DNA of 64,000 nucleotides, from assembly GCA_014529385.2 (NCBI GenBank), contig CM043957.1, positions 67,849,503 to 67,913,502 of the forward strand, given 5' to 3'. The notes beneath the pieces are model-generated. The model made no database searches, had not been told where the DNA came from, and worked only from the letters and a program-made list of their open reading frames with translations. The stretch comes from Adiantum capillus-veneris (taxonomy: Eukaryota > Streptophyta > Polypodiopsida > Polypodiales > Pteridaceae). Shown one piece after another: positions 49,318 through 61,684 of the stretch; the stretch's first letter is position 1, and every line of letters starts with the position of its first letter. Made by a program: the position numbers and the translations under genes.

Positions 49318-51535
49318 TGTAGCCCAAAGAATCCATTAAAGCAGGAATAGGTCCGCTTGCCTATCACTTGTTCTAGAACATGGTCAGTGATACATAGGGG
49401 ATAATTGTTCGTTATTGTGGCTACATAACCTTCTTTAAATTGACACACACTCAGAGTTTAACATTCTTCCTAGGCACTACCACAATTGGAGATACCCAAT
49501 CAGTGTGTTCTATCTCGTAGATAAACTCAACTTCCTTTATTTTAGCAATCTCTTCCTTGATGTGCTTAGCAAACGTATCATTATATGTGTACGGTCTTTA
49601 TCATCTAGGATTTGCATCAAGTTTTAATGGGATCGTGTGCAGGCATATTGTCAGATCTACTCCTTTTAGGTCTTTATATGACCAAGAAAACATGTTCCTA
49701 TACTCCTTGAGAAGACTTATGAGCTTCTCTTCTTCCTCCGGACTCAGATCGGTTGCTATATAGACTAGCTTAGGCTCTTCTCCTAGTTTTGTCAAGTCTG
49801 TCTTCTTTGCCTCCTCTAGCGCGTCATATGACTCCCTGTTCTTTTGCTCGCATATTGGTTGTTTCATCACTACCTTCCTCTCTTAGATAGTGAATTTTTT
49901 GTAGTGGGAAGGCACACTCATTTTGTCATCATTTTTCTCACCCTCTTCTTCATCACTCTCTATTTCCATTGTCCACACTTCCCTTAGAGTTTTCTTGATC
50001 TCTCTGTACTTCTTCTTTCTCTCAACTTTGGTCCATTTAGTTTCTCCGAAGTCGTCTAGTCCTGGTTCTTTTGTTTTCTTGGGTTTTGTTTCATTTTTAG
50101 ACTTCTGTGTTTATTTTATCAGGCTTCTTTTGCTAGCTCGTGTCTTTGGATCCTCAACTCTAGAGAATCTCCATGAAACTTTGTCTTTAACACAATCTTT
50201 AGATTTTGCAAACATCAAAAGTGGTGTTTTACCTCTTATTCTAGGCATCAGATTCTCTCTAGCCCTGTTCTCAGCTCTCTTTCTCTTATAACATTGTTGA
50301 CGTCTAGGTTTTTGATTTGAAAACTTATAGAACCTGACATCCTCTATTGTCCTCTTGTTCACTAGAGTTATCAGATCATTTGTTATCTGCATCCTCATCT
50401 CGCTCAAGATGCTCCGCAGAGTCATAAAACAACTCCTCTTTGTCTACTTCCACCGCTTCATCTTTTTTGGGTTTTTCAAAGACTGGTTCCTTATCTTTCC
50501 TATTTACCACATCAACCATATAGTATGGAACCATGTCATAGCCATCTTTGTTGCAAAACTTTGTCGTGGGACCATCCAAAATAGCACACCCATCTAGGGT
50601 TGCTTAAATATGTGTCCATTCTAAAGGCTCTAGAGTTTCTTCAGGGAAGGGTTCAAGAATGTATTCCTTATCTTCAATCTCCCTTTTTAGAACATTAGGG
50701 AAAATTTGGACTCTAAAAGGGGTCCAATAAGGAGGTTTGAATTTGCCTCTCTTGTCCAAAGTGGGAAATATGGTGAAGTACATAAACGCTTTGTCAAAAC
50801 CCTATCAACCAACATATCTTAGAAACTAGGTTCTAAATCCCCAAGCTCCGATAAATCTGGAGTTGATTTGTAGAAGTTATGGCCTCCCCACTGAAGCTAA
50901 ATGTGGGGAGAGATTCCATTTATAAGACAGAGTTGTCACACAAAAAAATGGAATCTTTTAGAATATAAGAAATCCAATGGCATGCTATATATCAATGGTG
51001 GATAAATCTCGATGACTACATTCTAAATCCAAAAGGCCCGACAAGTTTTGATTTCATTTGTAAAGATTTTACCGTGTGTCCATTTTGGACAAGAGGGAGA
51101 AAGTCAAAGTCCTTATAGGTCCCATTTGAGAGTCCAAAATTTCCCTAACATACACTCTTCTCGTTTTAAGCTTCCGCAATGAGAGGCTCCACACATCCAT
51201 AGCTCCTCTGGCTTACCTAGCCAAGCCAGAAACTTAGATCCTACTAATGTAGTTGAATCAAACTCCTCAACTGGGGTTCGGTTCACATCTTTGAAACTAT
51301 GGTCTTTAAGATTTATGGGTGTTGTGGTTTCCATGTGCCTGAGGTATATATGATCATAACCCCAATCTTGGACCATCTTCATTTGTCGCATGAATGGTTG
51401 TCAAAGTATTATATCTTAATTGTTATTCTTGCCAAAATCTACTATAACAAAGGTATGTTCATACTCAATGCCATAAGAAGTAACAATTACCTTCTCTAGA
51501 AGCCCTGAAGGGTAAGGATGCATGGCATGAATTTT
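49318..51535 (-). pseudogene. Gypsy-3: protease-to-RT fragment
   Basis: On the - strand the order is protease tail (YGIEYEHTFVIVDFGK, FMRQMKMVQDWGYDHIYLRH, LWMCGASHCGSLKREECML; 51113-51500), linker pieces (50111-50579), then the RT start (MFSWSYKDLKGVDLTICLHT at 49601-49870, TDWVSPIVVVPRKNVKL, stop, VCVNLKKV; to about 49318). It parallels Gypsy-1 1-1990 with several stops and ends abruptly before the YMDD box. No LTR can be tied to it. Confidence 0.8.
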
Positions 51536-51539
51536 CGGT

Positions 51540-53225
51540 TTAATAAAACACACACCTAATTACAAGTATTTACATAATTAATTAAAGATATTTATATAAT
51601 AAATAAAATACCCGAGAAAGAAATTGTACATAGGTCCTTGGATAAAAATAGATTATATACACAAATAGGCCATAATATAGATCCACTTCTTTTTTTGGCT
51701 CTCCTAGCTAATAATAAACTAAAAAAGGATTTTAAATAAAATACGAGAAAAAAATCCCTAACACGCACACGCCTATGTACAATGTAAGAGCGAGGTTAGC
51801 CATCATGCTAAGGTGTTTTTGTTGGGTGAAGTGGCTCACTATGGCGATCTGGATAGCCCAAAAAACGGCTATCACTAGCACTAGTTATGAGTGGTAGCTA
51901 CCAATCTACCATGATCACCATGGAAGATTGGTATTTAGCACTATCAGTCTAGTGGCTACCTTTATTGAGGATAGCATGTAAGCTACCATTGTCTGACAGT
52001 GGTGATTAGAAGGATTAAAGTGGTAGCTACCATTCATGGTACCAATCCTTGAGAGAGGGAGCATGTAGAGCTAACTACTTATCTAACAGTGGTAGTTATC
52101 ATGCATAAAGCAATGTGAAACAACCAACAAACTATTATTTAGCTACCAAATTCAATTGAAGGACAGTCAAAGAGGTTTCATAACAATGAAAATAAAATTT
52201 ATGTTGCTCAAGAAGTCAAAAAAAACTTGAAATTGCTCAAGAAGATGCACTGGGCATTGGGTGTTTCTTTAACACTTTCTGTGCAGTATGCTTCCGACGC
52301 ACATCCTTCTTGTTGGGTGACACACGTGTATTATTAGTCCAAAATATCACATCTATGGTAATCAAATCGTTTGTGTATGGTTGGTGCTTGCTTAAACGCA
52401 ATGGCAGTTGTACATGATTATGTTTCAATCGGGATCTAGTTGCATGAGGTTCCTTCGATGTAAACCAAGAAGCCTCGATGCCCGGGGAGTCCACTAGGAA
52501 ATATGTAAGATAGCACATGTGAAAAAAATAAGGAATTTATAATTAGGTACATTTATAGAAAAAATGTACTTACATAAAGGGTTTTTAAATTCAAAAAGTG
52601 AAAAATTTCATATGTAAGGGCTAGTATTTTTACAAAAATGCATACATAAGGGGTACATATAATACTTGAAAATATCTTGGTAAGGGATTATTTAAATACC
52701 TCTTGTTCGCACGTGCTATATGCAATTTTTACATAGTGGACTCCCTGGCCTCGATGCAGCTGCTATATCTGGTTTCATGCTTGTTGAACTCATAACCATC
52801 ATGATGCTCGACCGTTTAATATTCAACTCTTTCAAGCTTTTTTGTCTCTTCATTGCCTTGAGAGTGTTGTGCATTCACTTATCAAAACCTTCTGCTCATA
52901 ATAGGAAACCTCAGCTCTTGTAGATTGAATCTTCATGCCTCCTAATGCTCGATGCCTCAAAATGCTTCCAATGATTTCCCATGTTCCCTCGTTGTCAAGA
53001 CCCTTTGTGCAACGCTTGAAAAACTTGACAACCTATGTAGTAATTTTGTGATGCTTGTATTTTCCCTTATGTTTTATAGACCTCTTATCTTGAGTTTGTG
53101 AAAAACAAGAAGTACATTCTTTTGCCTCCTTCTTTGTGTGTGTGTGTACTTGCAAGATCTCAATCTCTCTTCTTATCTATCTCTTGACAAGAGTGTTACT
53201 ACAACAAGGAATATGTGAGAGAGAG
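51540..53225. other. Spacer with small inverted repeats, no gene
   Basis: No protein domain. TGGTAGCTACCA (a 12-bp palindrome) occurs at 51892-51903 and 52021-52032. An imperfect inverted repeat pairs about 52435-52521 with about 52708-52800; both arms contain TAGTGGACTCCC when read outward. Confidence 0.5.
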
Positions 53226-53229
53226 AGAC

Positions 53230-55060
53230 ATTATGCCCAACCAGCCCTCAAGTACCACCAATGCCTAGGTATACAAAAGGGAATTTTCCAGGACCAGTAG
53301 GGGTTGAACAGCCATAACCAATTTTGGGGAAACAACCACCTCTCCTAGGAGAAAGACCAGTAGCATTAGGTATGCACCCACTATAGAAGAACCAGAGGAA
53401 CAAGCCTTAGTGCCAATGCCCACATATTACAAAGAGCAGAGTGGATACTTAGTGAATATATGGCTAGTTCAACATACTATCCACCTGAAGAGCCGAAAGA
53501 GCCAGAACCTTGGAGCATGATTCGGTATGTTGGACCACCAATAATAGCTCATGTTGTAGGAGAAGGAGGATACAACTTAGATGAGAGAACATTACTGTTC
53601 ATAGACAATGGTGGCTTAGTAGGACAAAGGCTTCCTATTAATAGAGAGAAGCTCCATGAGTGCCTTGACAACCATTAAGCACGGGGTATTCACTAAGAGT
53701 TACCGTATGGTATCACGTGAGTGTACAATAGGAGGGTTTTCTAAGGCCAAATGGATAGATTTTACATAGGAGGGTCCTGTATGTAGGGGTTAAAAAGACA
53801 ATATTGTTGCACGCAGGTGGCATCCCCCTATTACTACTAGTGAATCCCCCATGCCATTAAGACTGTGCTACAAGTGTGGTGGTGACCCCCTTATGAAAGA
53901 CTGTCCTCATACGAAGATCACTAGAGTGAATGTATACTGTTTAGATTTTGGAATCACTCATTTGACTAATGATTTTTTGAAAAACCCAAATAAAATGATG
54001 AAGACAAGAATGAACATATTAGAGACAATCCCATCAAGTAGTGGGTTTGAAAATGAAATGGTAATACCTATATAGGTTGTCACAAGAGCACAAACTCAAA
54101 AAGCAATGGAAGAACCAATAATTGAGGAACCTAGACAAAATACACCTAGTCTTGAATGGAAAAGTAGACGCAACACTTAGAAGGCTAGGAAGCACACATG
54201 AAAGCTAGGAAGGAAAAGGAACAAATTTCCTTAGCACACAAGCTGAAACAAACCAAGGAAAAATTGAGAAAATTAGAAGGAGAAGCCAACAAGGAAAAGG
54301 AGACCCTTGAGGTAACTTCAGTGCTAAATGTCGTTGGAAAACCCAAAAGTGCAAGATTGGGAGGATCCATACTACTTGAAGAAGTTAATGAACCTCTAGA
54401 CGCACTTATGAAAGGTTATGAGGCACGGCTTAAGAATAACCAGACACAGGAACAAAGGTGGATGACATACCCATATGCTGAGTTGGAAAAGCAAAGGCTG
54501 GAGATGTGTCAAAAGACGATTCAAACAGCCCAAGCTTTGTTAGAGCCATCAAAATAGAACTAAATGGTTGGATCAAGGTTATAGCTCCAAAACTAGTGGC
54601 CCCACCAAAGACACGAGCCTGAAAGGATAGCTAAGATTTCCACAGCTGAATTAAAACCTTCGAAGTTAATCAAAAAGCCAAGAGTAGTGATGAATACCAC
54701 AGATCAGACATTGGATGGTTTCCATCCTATCATACCTGAGATACACAAAGAAGATGATGGCTTAGATGAAATTTGGAAACAAATACGAGAAGCAAACAAG
54801 GCGAATGAGCTAAGCCAGAGATTTAACTAGACCAACAAAGGGAGGGATGTTTTTCTTCCTTCTATTGAGGAATTCAAGGCAGGATCTCAAGCAGATCTAC
54901 ATATTCGCTCATATTGGGGGGATAGAGGATCTATAAGATCTTTGGATAGCCAACCCCAATCTGTAAGAACCTTACCCTCTTACATGGGAGAGTATGAAGC
55001 AAAGTCTGTTGTAAAAGCAGTGCTATCATTAAAACTCTCATAAAAAAAGATGATAAGGAT
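53230..55060 (+). pseudogene. Gypsy-5: gag relic on the + strand
   Basis: Pieces in order: STYYPPEEPKEPEPWSM (53460), a zinc-knuckle relic CYKCGGDPLMKDC (about 53868) in which Leu stands for the usual His, then at 54198-54557 a Lys-rich piece with GGSILLEEVNEPLDALMKGY and YAELEKQRLEMCQKTIQTAQ. The last piece matches the Gypsy-2 gag end at 39449-39826 in layout and wording. Acidic sequence continues to about 55060. Same superfamily as Gypsy-2; it has no LTR partner in view. Confidence 0.75.
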
Positions 55061-57014
55061 TGATAAACATATTGTCTACACCTATGACTTACACCATTAT
55101 GCTAGTTGAGCTTCTCTGAATACGACCAAAAAATATAATCCAATGTAATAAATAAAATTTCTCCACGTGACACATTTTACTATTTCATAAGAACGACTTC
55201 TATCCCCGCCGTCACTTATTATCACTCAAATCTCTTCACCTTTCACATACTTTTTCTTTATCCCCACAAGTAATATCAAGGGAGGGTCCTCTCATTTGAA
55301 TCTATCACTTCACTTGTGTCTTGTATTTTTTTGGTTTTTATTTTTTATTTGCATTATACTCTGGGTATCTTGATTTATTTATACACTACTTTGTTCACAT
55401 GCATATTATATATTTGTGGTACATCCTTTTCCACATGTGGATATTAATATCTTAGGAGTCCTTTGTTACTCTCCTAAGCATGAGGGGTCACTCTCTTGAA
55501 GGATAAAGGGAATCAAAACAAAGAAAGGACCCAGTCAAAGACTTTTTTGGACAGAAAATACATGTTTTTGCTAATTTTTAAAAAATTAGCTCCCATCTGA
55601 TTTTGAACAAGTAGAAAACATAAAAAATTTGAATTGTGATTCCAAGAATGCGCTCAAATTTTTTGATCTCATTTTGTTTTTTGATTTTTTGTGGACCTCA
55701 ATCTGCCTACCTCACACACACAATTAGAGCTAGGTTCCTTTCTACCTTTTCCACACTTCCGTACAACTCACACACTCATCTTCCTCCCCCTTCACTCAAA
55801 CCTGCACGGTTCATGCCTTATTTTATCTTCTTCACCATTTCCATCTCTTCCTTACTCCATAGCTAAAAAATTATCGTCTCTACACACATTTAGCTCAATT
55901 TCTCTCTCTAGAATCAAACTCATATTACCATAACCTCTTCATACTTTCACAAAAAGAGAAAAAATCAGCAAATAATCAAGCTCAAGCTCTGCAAAAGGAG
56001 GAGCTTTATCATGAAAAATTTGACTTTTCCATGATCACAAAAACTACACCGATAGAGCTTGAGAACCGCTTCATTCATTGGAGGAGATAGGTGGAAAATT
56101 CCCTTTTCATCTTGTGGTTTCCATGAAATTGTGTATATTCTCATCCTTTTCTTACTTTTTATCATTGTATAAATCATGTAATGCACCTTGAGTGCATATG
56201 CCATGTAATTTTAATCCATTCCACTAACTACAAACTACTAACATCAACGACTAACCCTTCTTGTAAATTGCACCTTCTACTATCTACTAGAGTAGGCACC
56301 TCCAAGTTACTCACCTCTCTCTCCTTTCACTCTCAATAATTCTTCCCCTTGAGCCCACATCCATGTGACTCAAGGGATAAGGAAGACCCACTCCCATTTT
56401 GAAAATAAAAAATATTTCATAATCTTTTGTTTTGTCAATAAAATTGATTAGGTCTAACCCTAATCAAGGCTCTCAAAAACCTATAAATAGAGCCCATTCC
56501 TCTTTGTAAAAAGAATCTCCACACTATTGCACACTACATTGAGCATAGCCCACTCTAGTCTCCATCTTAGTTGTAAAAAGAGAGAGCCAGCTCTCTATAC
56601 ACCATCACCTTGGTGCATAGACAAGATTGAGCTAGTTTGAGTTTGTGATTGAGTGTGAGTAAATTATACTTCTCCCAGCATTGTTGTATCTACTCCAACA
56701 TAAATAAAATTGATAGCTTGGATGCAATTGTTTTCCAAAGGCTCACGCTTCCCTTCCAATTTGTCTTGGCACACTCACTCGGTTCCATAAGGTAACTAAT
56801 TGTTCATTTAAGGTTGTTTTCTTGTTGCTTGTGCTTGTGGTTTATTTATTTGGTTGGTTCTTTGGCTAAGAGGGTGGATGGTGAGAGGGCTTCCATAACC
56901 CTAAGACAATGTTCTAGTTCATAGTGCTATAACCAAATCTTAAGTGTTGTCACTTGAATCCCCAAGATTTAGCTCCATTCTTGTGTGAATCATAAGGTTG
57001 AAGCTAGATTGTAC

Positions 57015-57079
<65 letters not shown>

Positions 57080-57304
57080 CTCTCTCTTTTTTGTAGTTTA
57101 CTGTGTGGGTGTGTTGCATTGGTGTAAGGTTTAGTGTATATCTCTTGCTCGATTGTGGGTTTGCTCTACAATTCTCCTCTCTTGCGTCCTAGTTCTCTCT
57201 CAAACTAGGTGGTGCCCCTTGTGTATTTGGGTTTTGGATGTGGGTTTGTTGTTTTGGTTTGTGTTGTGTTCTACCCCAGCCCCATTGAGCAACACGGGAG
57301 CCTT
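55061..57304 (+). promoter_or_regulatory. Spacer with LTR-like promoter signals
   Basis: No coding domain. TATAAATA at 56482-56489 is followed by AATAAA at 56703-56708, the spacing expected of an LTR U3-R segment, and a CT microsatellite at 57019-57077. This could be an LTR of the Gypsy-5 relic or of another + strand element. No primer site or second copy is present to prove it. Confidence 0.35.
57019..57077 (+). repeat. (CT)n microsatellite, about 59 bp
   Basis: Pure TC/CT run. Confidence 0.95.
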
Positions 57305-58366
57305 TGTGAGCTCCCTAACCCCGAGAAGATTGGGACGACTTGATAGATGTCCTTCCTTTATTCTCCTTTTCCATTGACGACACCCTACTCCGTTTCCACA
57401 AAGTAGAGATGCGAGCAACAGAAGAGAGGAAGTCCTCTATCCATCGTTTTCGTGGTTATAAGGGTCATACACCAGAAGCTAGGTCAAGAAATCAAGGATT
57501 CTAATGAAAGATGTTTCCTAACATAAAGATGACATATTTAGAATCCATAAACAATACCTTTTTCCCCACGTTTAGGAGGTACGACCATCATTCATAAACC
57601 ATAAATATGATTTGAGATAGCCTAAAATAACTAGAAATCTTGTGAAAAGTACCCGACTAATCGGGTCCATAGCTTTCAGGGGCATGTATATTTGGGACTT
57701 CTCCACTCTTGGCACAATGAGATTCTAATTTCTCTTCTCTTAATAAGAGGGAGTGGAGAGTTTCTTGACTAACCGAGACCATCCATCCTTGATCGGCAAC
57801 TTGAGCCAACCCCCACTTTCCACCCCACACTCACACTTTTTTGCTTGTTTTATAATTACTACCACACTGTTTACATATACAAAAAATGTTATATTTCTAA
57901 TTCTAGGCATAGGTTCTTTCATCCAGCCCTTCAAACATCACCAAAACATTTCTTTCTCAAACATGGTCTAATGAAGACAGTCCTATAATTCAACAAAAAT
58001 GAATCTTTCAATTATTCTTAAGAGTTTGCCGCTACCCGCGGACTTTCTCTGTCTAACCAACATATTCTTTACAAAGGATTTACTTATTTGCTAAACGTGA
58101 AATGCGCATACTTTCCCACTCGCTAACCGCAAGGGAACATCTCGCTAATTGCAAGGCATCTTGCTAACTGCAAGAGACAAAAGGAGAGCTGACAACCTCA
58201 GCTTATTCTCCGCTAACCGCGGAATCACCTCGGTAACCGCGAGTTCCATTTAGAAACAAGATATTCTTTTAGCAATTGTTTTCTTTAAGTGTTTTTTCAA
58301 ACATGATTAACTAACATCTAATATCAAACATAGACAGTTTATCAAACGATAACCATAAATCAAACA
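57305..58366 (-). repeat. Gypsy-4 3' LTR (right end uncertain)
   Basis: TGTGAGCTCCC at the left matches TGTGAGGTCTT at 63413, and similarity continues for the 588 bases visible in the other copy. The right end near 58366 is chosen because CAAACA is followed by pyrimidines (a polypurine tract AGTAGAGAAAGAA on the - strand). Contains a set of small dyads at 57650-58243. Confidence 0.65.
58028..58243. repeat. Seven small dyads with a TAACC-type centre in the Gypsy-4 LTR
   Basis: 15-base units at 58028 (loop TACCC), 58087 (TAAAC), 58119 (TAACC), 58141 (TAATT), 58160 (TAACT), 58209 (TAACC) and 58229 (TAACC). Examples: CTTGC-TAACT-GCAAG and TCCGC-TAACC-GCGGA are perfect; TTTGC-TAAAC-GTGAA pairs with two G-T wobbles. 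Two further ones nearer the LTR start are ACCCGA-CTAA-TCGGGT (about 57650) and TCTTG-ACTAAC-CGAGA (about 57765). Confidence 0.75.
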
Positions 58367-58502
58367 ATTCTTTCTCTACTCTATGAAATCATATGCTTGT
58401 TTCTTGTGATATAATCACATTTCTTGGACAATTTAAGAGAATTCTTAGGCTTGACTTACAGGTCATCATGTATAACGATGCATAAATATAAATTCACCTT
58501 AC

Positions 58503-58682
58503 CAGATTAGCAACACGTTCGACTACCTCTTGTGGTTGAGGTTGGATGGCTTCGACTTCCTCCGCAGCCAATACCTCCGCTTGAGCTACGTTTGGAGGAG
58601 TTGATGTCTTCTTTTGCAACTTTCTTGGAGGTGGAGCGGTATGAGCATCCTTCAAGATTTTAGTCACTCGCTTCGGGGCCAT
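58503..58682 (-). CDS. Exon-like 60-codon frame with ATG and splice-donor-like end, inserted in Gypsy-4
   Basis: ATG at 58682 in good context (ACGATGGCC) opens MAPKRVTKILKDAHTAPPPR and continues to AIQPQPQEVVERVANL, where CTG|GTAAGG gives a donor-like site at 58502 in phase 0. Reading on meets a stop after two codons. A TATA box lies about 196 bases upstream. The product is basic at the start, then Pro/Glu/Ala-rich; I recognise no family. It lies between truncated integrase and 3' LTR, so it may be a captured promoter and first exon, or the leader and gag start of another element. Confidence 0.4.
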
Positions 58683-58877
58683 CGTATCACAAAAGAGAAG
58701 GGGAAAAAAAGAGAAAGAGAACTCAAGGATTCGATGAGCATCACGATGATGGTAGAGAAAGATTTGGAGATGGAGATGGCTTGAGAGAGGTTGAGGGAGA
58801 GAAGGTAACTTTGACATCAAGGCAAGAGAGATTCCGCTTCTGAGAGTGTGTGTCTTGAAAATGAAGGGAGAGGGGTC

Positions 58878-58885
58878 TTTATATA
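58878..58885 (-). promoter_or_regulatory. TATA box upstream of the exon-like frame
   Basis: TATATAAA followed by GACCCC on the - strand, a strong plant-type TATA box, right at the junction with the truncated integrase. Confidence 0.55.
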
Positions 58886-59602
58886 GGCTCTGATTGAGGA
58901 TGGTATGCGGTACTAAAGTTTAATTCTGTTCCAATTGCCTTGAATAGTGAGGTCCAAAAGTTTGAAGTGAACTTCACATTTGGATTCCTTACAATCCATT
59001 TGGGAAATCCACGCAATCTTAAAATATCTTTAGCAAATGGTCATGCAATGCAAGAAGCGGTAAAGGTTCTCTTGACCGGTATGAGATGTGCAAACTTCGT
59101 GAGTAGGTCAACAACTACCATAAGTGAATTATATCCTCCTTGTACCATAGGTAATCCAATGACGAAGTCCATACTTATACACTCCCACTTCATTTGGGCA
59201 ATGTCCAAGGTTGAAGTTTACCGGGAAGTTTAACTCTCAGCTTTAATCCTTTGGCATGTCAAGCATTGACAAACATAGCGTAGGACATCTGCCTTTTGCC
59301 CCAGTCCAATAGAAACTTTTTCGTACGGCATTTAGAGTCTTTGCATATCCTAGGTGTCTTGATGTAGGCCGATAATGTGCCTCAAATAAGATAGCCTTCT
59401 TTAAGTTATGGTCCTTTGGTGCACATAACCTATCTCTATAATAGAGACAAGGTCCATCATGTGAGAAGTGTAACATTGAAGCTATATTCTTTGAATCCCC
59501 AGATCGAACAAGGTTAAGCTGTCTTTGATATTCTAGATCATATGATGCAACTTCCTTAATCTTTTCAATGATTAGGTTGTTGGGTATAGATATGAGACAC
59601 AA
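58886..59602 (-). pseudogene. Gypsy-4 integrase, truncated
   Basis: The zinc module is partly kept (HYRPTSRHLGYAKTLNAVRK, FYWTGAKGRCPTLC; 59243-59602). In another frame the core reads ISMDFVIGLPMVQGGYNSLM, VVVDLLTKFAHLIPVK, then IVRNPNVKFTSNFW, where Asn stands for the second catalytic Asp. It ends at STAYHPQSEP, just before the catalytic Glu, where the TATA-containing insert begins. Not functional. Confidence 0.8.
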
Positions 59603-59611
59603 AAAGGGTTT

Positions 59612-61018
59612 TCAATTGAGTGAATCTACAACCATGTTTTCTTTTCTGGGACAATAGATAATGTCAAAGTCAAACTCTTGCAAAAGTTCTACCCATTGCC
59701 TTTGTCGCATATTCAAGCTTTCTTGGGTAAAAATCCACTTTAAGCTCTTATGATCGGTCATAAGTCGAAACTTCCTTCCCAATAAGTAGTGTCTCCACAG
59801 CTTCAGAGCGTGAATGACTGCCAATTGTTTGAGGTCATGGATGGGGTAGTCCTTGTCATGAACTTTAAGATTACGTGAGGTGAAAGCTATTGGTCTTCCT
59901 TCTTGAACTTATACTCCTCCACCTGCTATTCCACTAGCATCAGTGACAACTTCAAAGGCCTGGTTGAAATCTGGTAGCTTTAGGCATGGTGCTATAGTCA
60001 CATACTGCTTAAGTTGGTAAAATCTTTCTTGGTGTAGTGGTCCCCAACTTATCTTCACTCCTTTTCTTAGAAGGTCGGTCAAGGGTGAAGCAATCACTGC
60101 ATAATCCTTTATAAAGATTCTATACCATCCTGTGATTCCCAAGAATCCTCTAAGATCACTTGCATTTGATGGCTGAGGCCATTCAATAATGTCTTGAACT
60201 TTTGCAGGATCCACTGAGATTCCTTCATGCAAAATAATAAATCCCAAATACTTAATCCTTGGAGTGAAAAATGAACACTTGCTCATCTTTGGATATAGCT
60301 TGTGTTCTCGAAGAATATCCAACACCCTTCTTAGGTGGTCTTCATGTTCTTCTTCATCCTTTGAGTAGGTTAGAATATCATCAAAGAAGACAAGAACAAA
60401 GTCATCTAGGTACGGCCTGAAAATATCCTGCATTAATTTATTGAATGTAGTTGAAGCATTAGTTAGACCAAATGACATTACTATAAACTCAAAATGTCCA
60501 TATCGGGTGTTGAAAGTTGTCTTTGGAATATCTGATTCCTTTATTCTAGTTTGATAATAACCAGACCTTAGCTCTATCTTTGAGAAGACCTTGGAACCAT
60601 GTAACCTGTTTAGCAACTCATCGATTTGTGGGATAGGATAGTTGTTCTTAATTGTTACCTTGTTTAGTCCTCCGTAATCAATGCAGAGTCGTAAAGTCCC
60701 ATCTTTCTTCTTCTGAAAGAGTACTAGAGCTCCCCAACTTGATTTACTCGGTTTAATAAATCCATGTTCTATAAGTTAACAAAGTTGTTCTTTCAATTCA
60801 ATGGCCTCTAGTAGCGCCATTTTATAATGTCTCCTTGACACTAGCTCACTTCCTGGAAGAATCTCTATCTCATGATGAATCTCTCGATTGGGAGGAAGAG
60901 GGGTGAGATCTTCAAGAAAGAAATCTGAATATTCATGAAGCCAAGAGGGTTTTGTAATGCTTGCTTTTGGATCGATCTTGGTCAGCTTGACCACAAATAT
61001 TTGTTGTCCAACCCTCAT
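59612..61018 (-). pseudogene. Gypsy-4 RT and RNase H
   Basis: RT runs from FLEDLTPLPPNREIHHEIEI through [52 protein letters not shown] and the catalytic box [10 protein letters not shown] (FFDD at 60377-60388) to [20 protein letters not shown]. RNase H has [13 protein letters not shown], stop, and at 59612-59824 VIHALKLWRHYLLGRKFRLM, MTDHKSLKWIFTQ, ENMVVDSLN. In-frame stops lie after LKEQLC at 60776 and at about 59909. FFDD is a common form of the gypsy active site. Confidence 0.9.
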
Positions 61019-61075
61019 ACCTTTGAGTAGACAGTTGGCTTTAAATAATTAAATCTTTGGAATCCCATTCTTTCC

Positions 61076-61480
61076 CTATACTTCAACTTGCTTAGCATGA
61101 CTATCTCTAAAGCTCATACTACCTAGGTCACAGTGGATACTAGCGTGATTCCTAGATAACCAATCCATTCCAAGAATTCCATCATACATCCCAACTGGTA
61201 GGGTTCTAAAGAAAGCTGAAGTAGCATGTCCTCCTAGTTCAAAGTCAAGGGTTCCCACAAAATATCGTGATACCACGGTTTTTCCATTAGCCAATTCTAT
61301 TGTCATGGGTTTAGCTTGTTTTTTATTCAGGTTCAACTTTTGCAAGCATTTTGGGGATAAAGAAGAATGAGTACTACCATAATCAATGAAGAGGCTAAAA
61401 GGTTTACCTTGATGGGTGGCTGGTGTTTGAATAACAACGAATTGTCTTTGAGCTCCAGGGTTGTCAATAGCTGCATAAAT
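61076..61480 (-). pseudogene. Gypsy-4 protease
   Basis: LFIDYGSTHSSLSPKCL holds the active-site turn as D-Y-G rather than D-S-G, near 61375. The rest follows well: VSRYFVGTLDFELGGHATSA and VGMYDGILGMDWLSRNHASI, the latter the typical D-G-I-L-G-M-D-W-L end of retropepsins. A stop at about 61076 separates it from the RT frame. Confidence 0.8.
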
Positions 61481-61684
61481 TCTTACTCTCTCTTCTTCTT
61501 CACCAAGAGTAGGCTCTCCTATGACTGCATGTGCATGGGCATTCCTACCTTGACCTCTTCCAAAGACTCTGGCTGCTCTTCCTTGTCCTCTACCTCGTCC
61601 ACCACCTCATCCATTGTTATGTCCAAAAGGGCGGTGTCTTTGATCTACTTTAGTTGTTGCTACTGCTCTATTAGTCAAGCGTGG

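Noticed and set aside
58494-58820. Upstream ATG at 58820 as start of the exon-like frame
   Set aside because: The added residues are encoded by the CT-rich leader, and the ATG at 58682 has the better context and follows the TATA box at a usual distance.
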